In this document: positions 23,700 through 35,761 of the stretch, in pieces | Numbering within the stretch: position 1 is the stretch's first letter | Layout: each line of letters opens with the position of its first letter | Assembly: GCA_024364735.1 (NCBI GenBank) | Contig: JAGFNQ010000877.1 | Location: 434,001-498,000, forward strand | DNA length: 64,000 nucleotides | Origin: Boesenbergia rotunda | Taxonomy: Eukaryota; Streptophyta; Magnoliopsida; Zingiberales; Zingiberaceae | Direction: 5' to 3' | Notes under the pieces: model-generated | The model's database searches: none | What the model was told of the DNA's origin: nothing | Seen by the model: the letters and a program-made list of their open reading frames with translations, nothing else | Made by a program: the position numbers and the translations under genes

Positions 23700-25299
23700 C
23701 TTGCCATCATTGTGGCAAGGAGGGTCACTGGCGAAGAAACAGCAAGGTTTATCTTGAGTCTTTGAAGAAGAAGGCATCCGATGCCCCATCCTCTTCAGGT
23801 ATCTTCGTTATTGAATGTCACTCTATTTCCTCAGATACCTGGGTACTTGATATTGGGTGTAGCTCACATATATGTAATGACATACAGGGGCTAAGATATA
23901 GAAGAAGACTCGTCAAGGGAGAAACGAATCTGCGAGTTGGAAATGGAGCAAAGATTGCTGCTGTTGCCATCGGAACATATTTGCTAAAGCTCCCTACTGG
24001 ACGTGTCTTAGAATTGGATAATTGTTATTTTGTTCCTTCGTTAATAAAGAACATTGTATCTATTTCATGTTTGAATGAAAAGGGTTATCATTTAACTTTT
24101 AGTAATAATTGTTGTTACATAACTTTAAATGGCGTTCTTTATGGGACCGGAACTTGTGCAATGGTATCTACACGTTAGATTTATCCGGTGACGTTTTCAA
24201 TATCGAAGTTAGCAACAAACATGCTCGAATAGATAATCGAATAGACTCCTATACGTGGCATTGTCGTCTTGGCCATGTAAGTAAGAAACGCATGACCAAA
24301 TTACACCGATGTGGAATTCTGGAATCATTTGAACCCGGTTCATTTGATACATGCGAATCATGCTTAAAAGGTAAGATGGCCAAATTACCCTTTTTCGGAA
24401 AAGGTAATCCAGTGGGAGAATTGCTTGGTCTAATACATACTGATGTATGTGGACCAATGTCAACTCTTGCACAAGGAGGCTATATCTACTTCATTACCTT
24501 TATCGATGATCACTCACGATTCGGATATGTGTTCTTGATGAAACACAAATCTGAAGCTTTTGAGAAATTCAAAGAGTTCAAAAATGAAGTAGAGAAACAG
24601 CTTGGCAAAAGTATTAAGATACTTCGATCCGATCGGGGTGGTGAATACTTAAGTCAAGAGTTTCAAGATTATCTTAGGGACAATGGGATATTATCTCAAT
24701 GGACTCCGCCGTATACACCACAGCATAATGGTGTATCTGAGAGGCGTAACCGAACCTTGATGGACATGGTTAGGTCCATGATGAATCATGCAACTCTTCC
24801 AAAATCCTTTTGGGGCTATGCACTTAAGACAGCTGTTTACTTGCTAAACAGAGTCCCGACCAAGGTAGTCTCTACTACTCTATACGAGACGTGGAATAGT
24901 AAGAAACCTCACTTAACTCACCTTAAGATATGGGGTTGTCCTGCTTATGTGAAGCGGACTGTATCAGACAAATTGGATGCTAAGTCTGATAAATGTCTAT
25001 TTATTGGATACCCTAAGGAAACAAAGGGTTACCAATTCTATCATCCCTTGGAACAAAAGGTGTTTGTTTCAAGGCATGCTGTATTTCTGGAAAAAGAATT
25101 TCTTTTACAAGTAAACAGTGGGAGTGGCATTGAACTTGATGAAGTTCAAGAAACTCCAATAGACATTAAAGAGACACCTAGTCTAGACCCACAACCAATA
25201 ACTCATAATGATGAGCTATCAGTTGAACCTAAAACAACACCACTCTTTCGTAGGTCTGATAGGACACGCAATATTCCAGAGAGATACGATTTCTCATAA
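23700..25299 (+). pseudogene. CopB2 zinc knuckle, protease and integrase
   Basis: The knuckle has lost its last Cys (CHHCGKEGHWRRNS). The protease motif reads DIGCSS instead of DTGCSS, a likely inactivating change. A one-base loss near 24150 shifts to the 396-codon frame holding the integrase: zinc HHCC around residues 51-84, then Asp112, Asp175 and Glu211, with 35 residues between the last two as expected for DDE integrases. Another shift near 25295 separates it from RT. Integrase before RT confirms Ty1/copia. Confidence 0.9.
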
Positions 25300-25302
25300 G
25301 TG

Positions 25303-26909
25303 AATCGAATGACGTGTTACTCATAAGCGATGACGAACCTATCAGTTATGAAGATGTTCTGAAAAGTTCAGAAAGGGACAAATGGCTTGAAGCCATGAAG
25401 TCGGAAATGGATTCCATGTACGAAAATCAATTATGGGACTTGGTTAACCCACCTGAAGGGATTAAACCCATAGGGTGCAAGTGGGTTTTCAAGAAGAAAA
25501 CCGATATGGAAGGTAATGTTGTTACCTTTAAGGCTAGATTAGTGGCAAAAGGATATCGTCAGAAACAAGGAATTGATTATGACGAAACCTATTCGCCAGT
25601 AGCTATGCTTAAATCCATTCGGATGCTCCTTGCCATAGCAGCTCATTATGATTATGAGATATGGCAAATGGATGTGAAAACACTTTCCTTAATGGAAACC
25701 TGCTTGAGGATGTATACATGATACAACCTGAAGGTTTCACATCGGTTGATAAAATCAAAAATATGCAAGCTTCGACGATCCATATATGGACTGAAGCAAG
25801 CATCCAGGAGCTGGAACATCCGTTTTGATGAGACAATCAAAGAGTTTGATTTCTCACAAAATCCTGACGAACCTTGTGTATACAAGAAGGTTAGTGGGAG
25901 TGCAGTCGTATTCCTAGTATTATATGTCGATGACATATTACTTATAGGAAACGATATATCAGTCTTACAGTCGGTTAAAATTTGGTTGTCCAAAACTTTC
26001 TCCATGAAAGACCTGGGAGAAGCAACCTATATCCTTGGGATTAGAATCTATAGAGATAGATCAAAACGGTTGCTTGGTCTTTCGCAGTCTACATATATAG
26101 ACCGAGTGTTAAAAAGGTTTAGCATGTCGGAATCCAAGAAAGGTTACCTTCCCATCAGGCATGGGATCAACCTTTCAAAGTCTATGTGTCCGCGCACAGA
26201 AGACGAGAGGATTTGCATGAATAAGATTCCTTATGCATCCGCGATAGGATCTATCATGTATGCTATATTATGTACTAGGCCCGATGTATCGTATGCTCTA
26301 AGCGTCACGAGCAGATACCAGTCTGATCCAGGAATAGATCATTGGGTGGCTGTCAAGACAATCCTTAAGTACTTAAGAAGAACTAAGGATGTGTTCCTAA
26401 TATATGGAGAAGGAGATATAGTAATACTTGGGTATACAGATGACTGTTTCCAGACAGATAAGGATGACTCCAAATCTCAGTCTGGATACATATTTACTTT
26501 GAATGGAGGCACAATAAGTTGGAAGAGTTCCAAGCAAGACACTGTAGCGGATTCTACCACGGAAGCGGAATATATTGCGGCTTCAGAAGCAGCAAAAGAA
26601 GCAGTCTTGATCAAGAAGTTTGTCTCGGAACTTGGTGTGGTTCCAACCATTGATGAAGCAATACCGGTTTACTGCGACAACAATGGAGCTATTGCACAAG
26701 CAAAGGAACCAAGGTCTCATCAGCGATCTAAACACGTGCTTCGCCGCTATCATCTGATCAAAGAGATTATAAGTAGGAATGATATACAAATTGAGAAAAT
26801 TCCCACTGAAAGGAATTTAGCGGATCCTTTAACTAAGGCCTTGCCTCAAAGCAAGTTTGAGGGTCATGTTAGAGCCTGTGGTATTGGATACCGTAGCGAT
26901 TGGCATTAG
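25303..26909 (+). pseudogene. CopB2 reverse transcriptase and RNase H, frameshifted
   Basis: Two frames: 25314-25721 has the RT start (GCKWVFKKK, ARLVAKGYRQ), and a one-base loss near 25676 in the MDVK motif shifts it. The frame 25746-26909 has YVDD (residues 60-63), the RT thumb, and RNase H with GYTDD, TTEAEY and YCDNNGA and the usual LADPLTKALP end. Apart from the shift the catalytic residues are intact. Confidence 0.9.
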
Positions 26910-26917
26910 GCTAAATG

Positions 26918-26933
26918 GGAGTTTGTTAGTAAT
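26918..26933 (+). other. CopB2 polypurine tract
   Basis: AAATGGGAGTT immediately before the 3' LTR. A short purine run in the expected place. Confidence 0.6.
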
Positions 26934-29137
26934 ATGAGAGAAGTGTCCTAAGGCAATCGCCTTATGATTGTAATCATTTACTTTAATAAATGAATATTCA
27001 CTATTTGAGTGTACATGTTTGTGTATTTGATTGAGATCTTAAACTCATTCACTGAATGTCCACAATACAATTCACAGCATGAGAGAATTTGTGATGAATT
27101 CACAACTAGTGATTATCTCTACATGTGCAATTGTGAAGTATTGAAATTGTCCCTAGTCGATGAATTAATAAATACGGACACTATCAATTCTGTTGAGACT
27201 AGCATGGGTTATTCTCTAATCAGCTGATTCTCACTGGCTGGTGACATTGGGATGTCCGGAGATAAACATGAATGCTAGTTAAGAGAACTAGTTCATTGGA
27301 GTGACTGGCTGTAAAACTTCATATGATAGTCTACATATAGACATGTCAGTGAAGTTCTTACTGCAGCTTAAGTGCGATGTTCCTTTGACTTGTGGTGTTC
27401 AAGTCATCTTCGTCATGGAGACTTATACTTTGACATCTTAAGCAAGCATCTCGAAGGAGGTGTGGACCCAGGATGGTTGGGTATAAGCCGAAGTGCCCGA
27501 AGATGTTTGAACAGCCTACAAAGGATTCACCACTCCTTGCGAGGAGATGTATACCCAAGGCCTATCGTCGGATTGTTACTCGAAGCCTCTGGCCAGAGCA
27601 TGACATGTTCAGAGTATGAATCTCTTAAAGTCATGAGAGTAATTAGAATCCGTAGGACGAGAGAACGTTACTTGGGCTAGGTGTGACGTAGTCAGCCTAG
27701 TGGGGACTGACACACATAGACCATGTCCTTAACCAAGTGGGTATAAGATGGTGAAGGGAATGGGGCACGATTCATTAGAGCTGCTGAAGGGTTTCAGAAT
27801 AATTTCTGAGGTCAACCGTTGATCTTTCGATTAATTGGGGATCATGATGTACTACTAGGTGCCACTCATGATCGTTCTATAATTGGTTAATTATAGACGG
27901 CCAACATAAATCGAAAGTCTATTTAGTCACACGCACTATGAGTAATCCGAGGGATTTAAAATGAGTTGAAAATTGGATTTTCCGATCAAGAGAGATAAGT
28001 CGAATCTGAATTTTTCAGAGACGCATCGGAAGCATAAAATGGCTAAGTCTTTTGAAGACTTATTGAACGAATTAAATGAGTTTAATTCGTGAAGTCGGGG
28101 CTTGGGTTTGGCCGGCAAAAGAGGGTCCCCACCCTCTTTGTTTGACCGGCCAAATTAAAAGGGGGAGAACCGAATTTTTTGGTTCAAATTATAAAATAAA
28201 CCACACGTGGTTTGTTTTATAAAATTATGGATAAAGAAATTTATATAAATAAATTTATATAAAGAGATTTATTTTTCATGGAAATTAAAATAAACCTTGG
28301 ATTGCTTTATTTTATTTTATAAAATCAATAACGGATTGATTTACCATGATAAAGAAATTTATATAAAAAAATTTCTTTCCTAAATAAAAGGGGAGACATG
28401 GTTGTTTTTATTATAAATTAAGTTATAATAAAAACTTAGCATAACGGAATAATTCATAGAAAAATTTATAAGATAAATTTCTTATGAAAAATTTATTCCG
28501 TTAAGAGGAGACTTGGTGATTAAGAGGCTACTATATAAAGGTACCAAGGCAAGGCTTGGAAATTAATTCAAGAGATCAAGGATTCTTGCCTAGCCTCTCT
28601 CCCTCTCCTTCTCTCCCTCTCCCTCCTCTAGTGGTGCCGGCCCTAGAGGCCTCCTTTTGGTTGCCGTGAGCTTCCACCACCAAGAAGAGGCCGAAGAAGA
28701 AGAAGAAGCGGGCGCGACTCCTTCCTTCCTCCCGGAATCTTGATTCCGTTTTTCGTTTGGTGGTTAGTCTTTCCATCTCTCTCTTGGTATTCTTGTCGTG
28801 CCTTTGGAGAATCTAGTAGTTCTTGTCGGCACGAAACTCGTGGCTTTGCGAAGTCATCCCGAAGAAAACTCGGCGTGGACGCGAATAGAGGCGGAGCTTC
28901 CAAGGGACGCTACGGTTGGATCTCGTCCCTTTCTACGAGTTACGCGAGGTATTTAGTAAATTAGTTTACTTTCTGCAAAATTTTAAATGTATGATCATGT
29001 CTTCACAACATAAGGTTGCATGCTAGATATGTGGTAAAATAATTTGAGAAATTATTAATGCTAAACCTTCTACTGCACGTAATTAAAATTTAAAATTATG
29101 AACCCGTATCCATGTCAACATGCACCCGGTCCCAACA
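26934..29137 (+). repeat. CopB2 3' LTR, 2204 bp
   Basis: TGTTAGTAATATG...CCCAACA. It is the closest relative of the truncated 5' LTR at 18370-19592. TATA box at 28532-28541. Right flank GATAG. Confidence 0.95.
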
Positions 29138-30012
29138 GATAGCAGTTGAAAAACATAAGACATAGCACACCTAAGAGGTAACCTCCTCCTTAATTCATGT
29201 CTTCTCCCATTTTCAATCATAATCCAAGTTAAGTTTTCACTTAACACTAAACAACATTAAAAATGTAAGACATATCAAAATCTAAGAGGTAACCTCCCCC
29301 TTAATCCATGTCTTCTCCCCATTTTTAATCATTCAATGTCTAAATTAGACAAAATACCTTAAACCATCAATTCTAAGTTAACATTCTAACTTAAACCACC
29401 CATTCTCCCCTTTTGACACCATCAAAATGATTGCCGCAAGCAAACCAACCCTAGGGCATCAAATGAGAGAAGGTTGGATTTTTGAAACTTTTCACAGAAG
29501 CTGAAATCAGACGTGCCAGTCGACTGCCCATGATACTCTATCGGTGGCAAATTTCAACTTCTGTACCAAAATTTAGAAACCTCCAGAAAAATCCAAAAAA
29601 TTCCAAAAATTCTAAAAACTTGCAGACATGTTTAAAATGATATACTCTATCAAGGAAAAATATTAGTTCATATAAAATTTCAAACAAGCATGACTTTTGA
29701 TAAAAATCCAAAATCCTTGAAAACCACTAAGTTTTGTATTAAACTTACAATCTAATTTTGCAATCATATAACTTTTAAAAGTATGGCAAAGCATATAAAG
29801 CATAAAAAGGTTTTCAAAAGTTTAAAATGTCCAACTATGATCTTTAGGCAAAGTGTCCATTGATTAAGCACTTGTCTTCCCCATAGATGGTCTAGTTTTC
29901 ATATTTTGATACTTTGAATGATTCAACAATACGCCACAAGCACAAGTGAACCAAATATATCACCCTAATGGATCAAGCACCTTTTTTCAAATCTAATGTC
30001 CCAAAGTTCATC
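29138..30012 (-). other. SirC1 3' untranslated region, truncated
   Basis: Non-coding and AT-rich. It contains a duplicated block (about 29152-29235 and 29267-29335, both with CTAAGAGGTAACCTCC), a TTCTCCCCTTTTGACACCATC segment like the one next to the SirF2 LTR, and one CAGTCGACTGCC palindrome at about 29515 like those in the LTR. The left side was lost at the CopB2 junction. Confidence 0.65.
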
Positions 30013-31900
30013 TTACACTTCTACAAAACACATTCCAAGACCTTTTCTTAAGAATGTAAACTCCGATTCGGGAAGAGGCTTGGTAAAGATGTCGGCTAGA
30101 TTCGACTTTGATTCAACATAGTGTAGTTCTATGTCTCCCCTTGCCACATGGTCTCTAATGAAGTGATGTTTCACTTCAATGTGTTTTGTTCTAGAGTGGT
30201 GAATCGGATTTTTGGTCAAGTTGATTGTACTTACATTATCACACAAGACTTTGACCTTGGTGTAATGTAACTCATAATCTTCTAAGGTGTGCATGATCCA
30301 AAGGAGTTGGAAAACACACCCACCCATTGCCACATATTCTGCCTCCGTTGTTGATAGGGCAACACATGGTTGTTTCCTACTACTCCAACTAACTAAGGAA
30401 AACCTAAGGAATTGACACCCTCCACTAGTACTCTTCCTATCTAGCTTACAACCCGCATAGTCCGAGTCAGTGTATCCAATTAGATCAACACTAGGGGTTC
30501 TAGGATACCAAAGTCCGACATTGATGGTACCTTTGACATACCTTAGGATCCTCTTGACTACAACTAAATGGGACTCTTTGGCACATGATTGGTACCTTGC
30601 ACACATACCTACCACAAAAAGTATATTGGGTCTACTAGCGGTTAGGTATAGTTTGCTACCAATCATGCTCCTATATTGCTTAGAGTCTACCATTTTCCCT
30701 TTAAGATCACTATCCATTTTGACATTGGTTCCTATGGGGATAGATGCTACCTTAGCATTTTCTATGCCAAATTTCTTTAGCATTTCCTTAGCATGTTTAT
30801 TTTGAAAAACATGTGTTCCTTCGTTAGTTTGCTTAACTTGAAGGCCAAAAAGATGGTTAATTCTCCTACAAGACTCATCTCAAATTCATCTTCCATACAC
30901 TTGATGAATTCTTGTAAGAAGTCATTATTTGTTGACCCAAAAATGATATCCTCCACATACACTTGGGCAACAAATATGTCCTTATCCTTAGATTTTAGGA
31001 ACAAAGTAGGGTCAATTGTTCCTCTCCTAAACCCTTTAGACACTAGAAATGAAGAAAGCCTTTCATACCAGGCCCAGGGAGCTTGTTTCAATCCATGTAA
31101 AGATTTTCTTAATTTGTAAATGTGTCTTGGATAGTTAGGGTCCTCAAACCCGGGGGGTTGTTCTACATAGACCTCTTCCTTAATGATTCCATTAAAGAAT
31201 ACCGACTTTACATCCATTTGGTGAAGTGTGAAACCCATGTGAGCGGCATAGGCTAGTAGAATTCTAATAGATTCTAGTCTAGCTACGGCGGCATAAGTCT
31301 CATCATAGTCTAATACCTCAACTTGATTAAACCCCTAGCTACCAATATAGCCTTGTTCCTAGTGATTTTGCCTTGGTCATCTAGCTTGTTCCTAAAAACC
31401 CATCTTGTGGTTACAATGGTGCAATCATTGGGCCTAGGAACCAACTCCCAAATCTTACTTCCCTCGAATTGATTTAGCTCTTCTTGCATGGCTAAGACCC
31501 AATCTACATCTCCCAATGCTTCATCAATAGACTTGGGTTCTAATTGAGATATTAGGGCTATTTGACTAGTTTGGTCCCTAAAATAAGACCTAGTTCTTAC
31601 TCCTTGAGTTACATCACCCACTATTTGGTCAATAGGGTGATCTTGGTGATGTCTCAAGGGCCTAGAGCCTGTGGGTTCATTCACTACTTCTTCCTCGTCC
31701 TCTAGTGTACTTCTTACTCCCCCTAGATCATTGCCCTCCAAATGTAGGTCTTGGATTCTTTGGGCAAGGGGTTGGACTTCTTCCATATCCTTATCAATTG
31801 AGGTTTTTCTAGGGTAGGTATTTGTTGATTCATCAAATTTAACATTTGAGGACTCCTCAATCACTTTTGTCCTCTTGTTGTAAACTCTATAATCCCTACT
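30013..31900 (-). pseudogene. SirC1 reverse transcriptase and RNase H, broken
   Basis: Three minus-strand frames. 31864-31310 has an acidic linker and the RT start (TTRWVFRNKLDDQG). 31238-30777 has MDVKSVFFNG, HGLKQAPWAWYERL and the active-site box, here YVED where YVDD is expected. 30783-30013 has the RT end and RNase H (GYTDSDYAG, STTEAEY, LCDN, NLADIFTKPLP). A frameshift lies between 31310 and 31240. The Asp-to-Glu change at the second active-site Asp should cripple polymerase activity. Confidence 0.88.
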
Positions 31901-31917
31901 AGTGGATGAGTACCCAA

Positions 31918-33180
31918 CTAGAATTCCTTCATCGGCTTTTGACTCAAACTTCCTAGGTCATCTTTGGTATTTAAGATATACACTTTACATCCAAAGACCC
32001 TAAAGTAATGGACTTGTGGTATTCTCCCATTCCATAATTCAAAGGGTGTTTTTCCTAGGAACATTTGTATCAACACCCAGTTTTGAATGTAACAAGCGGT
32101 GTTAACCGCTTCGGCCCAAAAGTAGCTAGGAATGGAATATGCATTAAGCATAGTCCTAGCAGCTTCTTGTAGGGCTCGATTTCTCCTCTCAACTACCCCA
32201 TTTTGTTGAGGAGTCCTTGGGCATGAAAATTCATGCTTGTATCCATTTTCGACACAAAATTGTGTGAAATTTGAATTTTGGAACTCCCCACCGTGGTCAC
32301 TTCTAATTCGATTAATTTTGAGATGTTTTTCATTTTCTACCCTTTCACTAAATCCTATGAAGAGTTCTAGGGTATCGTCCTTATGTTTCATAAAGAAAAC
32401 CCAAGCAAACCTAGAAAAATAATCTACTATAACTAAACAATATTTACTCCCTACAAGTGAGGTAGTACTATGGCAATCAAATAAATCAATATGTAATAGC
32501 TCTAATGGTAATGTAGTAGTGGTTAGGATTTTACCTTTGTGTGATAATTTTGATTGCTTACCCTCTTGGCATGCATCACACAATTTGGTCTTCTCATACT
32601 TGATCATTGGTAGCCCCTTCACCAACTCTTCCTTGGCCACTCTTGCAATGCTTCTCATGTTGACATGTCCAAGCCTCCGGTGCCACAACCACCCTTCTTC
32701 TTCTTTAGACATTAAACACATAGCCAAATTGTTAGTAGCATAAGCAAGATCAAGATAATACAAGTTTGCCTCTCTATACCCTTCTAATATAACATTATTT
32801 GATTTATTATGTTTAATTATGCACTTCCTAGCATGAAATTCAACTCTAAAGCCTGCATCACATAACTGACTCACACTAAGTAAGTTAAACTTCATATCTT
32901 TAATTAGGAGTACCTTATGTATAGAAATTGTGGGAGATACCTCAATGGTGCCCCTACCAATAATTCTCAGTTTTCCACTATTTCCAAAGGAGACCGTCCC
33001 TTCTCTTACTTAGCTAATAGTAGTGAACTTGCTCACATCTCCGGTCATATGTCTTGAGCATCCACTATCTACTATCTACATAGTTGAGGCCTCCTTCACC
33101 TTTACCTATACAACATGAAAAACATACTCTTTTGGTACCCAAATTTTTGATTCATGAGCATCATTTAAAAATCTTTTAGG
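31918..33180 (-). pseudogene. SirC1 protease and integrase
   Basis: Protease motif DSGCSRHMTGD lies at about 33069-33035, followed by a stop. The integrase frame 32895-31918 (325 codons) starts with NLLSVSQLCD, has the zinc site (HRRLGH...CDACQEGK) and catalytic Asp137, Asp200 and Glu236 with 35-residue spacing. The C-terminal part ends early at 31918. These would mature the polyprotein and insert the DNA. Confidence 0.88.
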
Positions 33181-33183
33181 TAC

Positions 33184-34767
33184 TCATGCCCTCTTGGTGT
33201 TTCCCTTAGCCCCTTGTCTCCTAGTAGCACCAATTCTACTCGTGAGTGAGATAAAGGTCACTTCCTTTGTCTTTGGCCTATATCCCAAACCCGCCTTGTT
33301 ATAAACGACCCTTTGACTGTTAATTATCATATCTAGGTTACTAGAGCCCACTTGAAATTTCCTAAGTGTCTTTGTGAGGTCATCTACCTTTTTCCTTAGT
33401 TCCCTATTTTCAGTTTCAAGACATGAAGCATGTGATGTAAGAGAACTAGCATGTAATTCTTCCTTAAGTTTGGTAGATTCTACTCTAAGCATGGCAATCT
33501 CATCTTTTAGATCCTTAATCTTACTTCTAGCTTTAGCTAAATCCATGTTAGTGCTAGAAATGATCTTAACTAATGTATAGGAGGGTAAGTGGTATACCTC
33601 ACTTACCAAAGCTTCTAACTCAGATGATGATGATGAGGAGTCACTTTCATCACTGCTTGAGCTTCTTTCATCATCTGATGAGTCTGAGTGATCCAGTGCC
33701 ATGAGAGCAAAATGTGAAACTTGCTCTTCTTCCTCCTCTGAGGATGATGGATCATCCCAGGTCGCCTTTAGGTTGGTGGCACCCTTCTCCTTTCCCTTTG
33801 ACCTCTTCTTGTCACCATTCTTCTTCTCCTCCTTCTTGTCATCTCTTCTCTTCAGTTGAGGGCACTCGTTCTTCATGTGTCCCTCTTGGTGGCAGTTGTA
33901 GCATATAATGTCCTTGGCCTTACCCTTTCCTTTGGACCCTTTCCTAGCATAGGATTTGTTAGAAAAATTTCTGAAAGTCTTACGCATCTTTATTACCATG
34001 AATGCCTCTTGGTCGCTATCCATTGAGGCGCTGGATTCCTCTGAATCGGATGAGGAGGAGTAGACCACCTTCTTCTTCTCCTTCCTCTTCTTCTTTTCCT
34101 TTTCTGCAATAAGAGCAATACCCTTCTCTTTGGCCGAGACGTTAGCTTGCTCGTGCAGTTCAAATTCACAGAATAAATCATCTAATTTAACTATGGACAA
34201 GACCCTTGATACTTTGTAGGCATCAACCATGGATGCCCACAAGGTGGTTCTTGGGAAGGCTTGTAGAACATACCTGACGATATCCCGGTTCTCGATCTTT
34301 TCTCTAATCACGTGGAGCTCATTGATGACCTCCTTCACCCTTCCATGCAACTGGCTGACAGTCTCGTTGCTCTTCATGGATAGGGATTGGAGTTGGGCCA
34401 CGAGCAAGTCCTTCTTTGCTCTTCTGGATTCCATTGACCCTTCGTTCAGTTCCACCAATTTGTCTCACAATTCCTTGGCGCTCTTGAATGTCACCACCTT
34501 GTTGAGTTGCTCCTTTGAGAGCCCGCACTGCAGTGTGGTGGTGGCCTTGGCATTTGACTGTGCCCTCTTCATGACCTCTTTTGACCAAGATCTCATCGGT
34601 GTCGGTTCCCCTCTTTCATCGACGGGTGCCTCAAAACCATCTGGAATGCTAATCCAATTCTCCATATCGTTCATAAGGTAATATTGCATCTTACCTTTCC
34701 AGTACGCGAAGTCGTTCCCGTCGAAGAAGGGTGGTCGTGCAGTGGAGTATCCCTCTTGAAACGCCAT
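33184..34767 (-). pseudogene. SirC1 gag, one internal stop
   Basis: The ATG at 34767 (MAFQEGYSTARPPFFDG) opens a UBN2-type copia Gag. TGA at about 34464 replaces the Leu codon seen in SirC2, and the frame resumes to 33184. Order: capsid-like region, Lys-rich linker, Ser/Asp cluster, CCHC knuckle (CYNCHQEGHMKNEC), second Lys block, acidic Ser-rich cluster, coiled coil (about residues 300-360 of the second part) and YNKAGLGYRPKTKEV at the end. The large Gag with a coiled coil is typical of SIRE-like elements. Confidence 0.88.
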
Positions 34768-34808
34768 TTTACTTGCTCCGGTTGACGGTGAGTTCTTCCG
34801 AAACGAAC

Positions 34809-34823
34809 CGGCTCTGATACCAA
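34809..34823 (-). other. SirC1 primer-binding site
   Basis: The minus strand reads TTGGTATCAGAGCCGG just after the LTR, complementary to initiator tRNA-Met. Confidence 0.88.
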
Positions 34824-34824
34824 C

Positions 34825-35761
34825 TGATGGATCGATGTGGCGTGCTAGAGGGGGGTGAATAGCACTTTTTCGTTGAATCTTTTTACCTACGTTGTTAGAG
34901 CAGCGGAAACAATAATATGCAAAGAAAATAAGAACAATGCTAACAACAATACTTTACTTGGTATCCACCCAGATGGGTGACTAATCCAAGGATCCACGCC
35001 GTACACCACTTCCACTATGAAAAATCTCTTTCAGGAGAAGAAACCTTTATAGTGGTGATCTTCCTCTTTATAGAATGTAGTAAAATGAGAGAGAGGAAGT
35101 TAAGAACGCTTTTCACACGAGCAGCACTTTGTTGTAGTACGGAACCGTACCGCTCACATGCAAAAAGGTCCTCCTTTTATAGGAGAACAGGACAAACTCG
35201 CAGTCTGTCCAGCTCCGCACCAGTCGACTGCCCCTGGGGCAGTCGACTGGCCTAGCATTAATTGCTAGCCAACGGCTAGTTTTCGGGGTATACCAATCGA
35301 CTGCCTCTGGGCCAGTCGATTGGTAGAAGGCTGAAAATGTTCTGTGAGTTTTGGAAGTCGACTGCACTCGAGTCGACTGCACTCTGGCCAGTCGAATGCC
35401 TACTCACTCCCAGCCAGTCTTCACATAGTCCTTCACGTATGCCTTCAGGTTCACTCCTTGGCTCGCCCCTTGAAGTCATCTTCCTCTAGCTCTCGTCCCT
35501 CGGATGCGCACACAAGCCTCCCTTGGCTTGCCTCCATGTCACCCTTCACGTATGCCCTTGAAGTCCACTTGCCGGCTTGCCCTTGGAGTCCTCCTCCCTC
35601 GGCTCTCGTCCCTCGGATATGTCCACCATGTGTGATTCTCCAAGTCCTGCAAACTCAATCACACACATCAAATACAACATGACACTCTAACCTTAAATAT
35701 ATTCACCCACACACATCAAAACCATGATCTTCCAATCATTTAAGGGTCGATTGCCTCAACA
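34825..35761 (-). repeat. SirC1 5' LTR, 937 bp
   Basis: TGTTGAGGCAATCG...GATCCATCA on the minus strand. Contains a partly duplicated segment with ATCCGAGGGACGAGAG, a paired TCGAC palindrome array, and a TATA box. Same family as 57686-58621. Confidence 0.92.
35173..35396 (-). promoter_or_regulatory. TATA box with upstream paired TCGAC palindromes, SirC1
   Basis: The TATA box (minus TATAAAAGG) is at 35181-35173. Upstream lie GTCGAC-type cores at 35223/35242, 35296/35315, 35357/35372 and 35391, so most pairs are 19 bp apart. The other SirC1 LTR and SirC2 keep the same arrangement. Confidence 0.6.

Larger units (their letters stand above)
18370..29137 (+). mobile_element. CopB2, Ty1/copia, 5' LTR truncated, with nested solo LTR
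   Basis: Truncated 5' LTR, primer site, full leader, gag with a large internal deletion, a nested CopB solo LTR in the zinc knuckle, then protease, integrase, RT, RNase H, polypurine tract and complete 3' LTR. The right flank is GATAG in the SirC1 3' region. Its pol is the most complete of the CopB family here but has at least three frameshifts. Confidence 0.9.
11321..35761 (-). mobile_element. SirC1, SIRE-like Ty1/copia element, host of CopB1/CopB2
   Basis: The minus-strand order is LTR (35761-34825), primer site, gag, protease, integrase, RT-RNase H, 3' untranslated region, then a partial LTR (11948-11321). Integrase before RT defines Ty1/copia; the large coiled-coil Gag suggests SIRE. The flanks are GATGA on the right (35762-35766) and GAAGA on the left (11316-11320), or exactly GATGA if the LTR end is set three bases inward, so the outer ends are original. 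About 310 bp of the 3' LTR and part of the 3' region were lost in the CopB rearrangement. Confidence 0.88.

Noticed and set aside
30470..31119. Plus-strand ORFs opposite SirC1 pol
   Set aside because: Antisense shadows of RT and RNase H.
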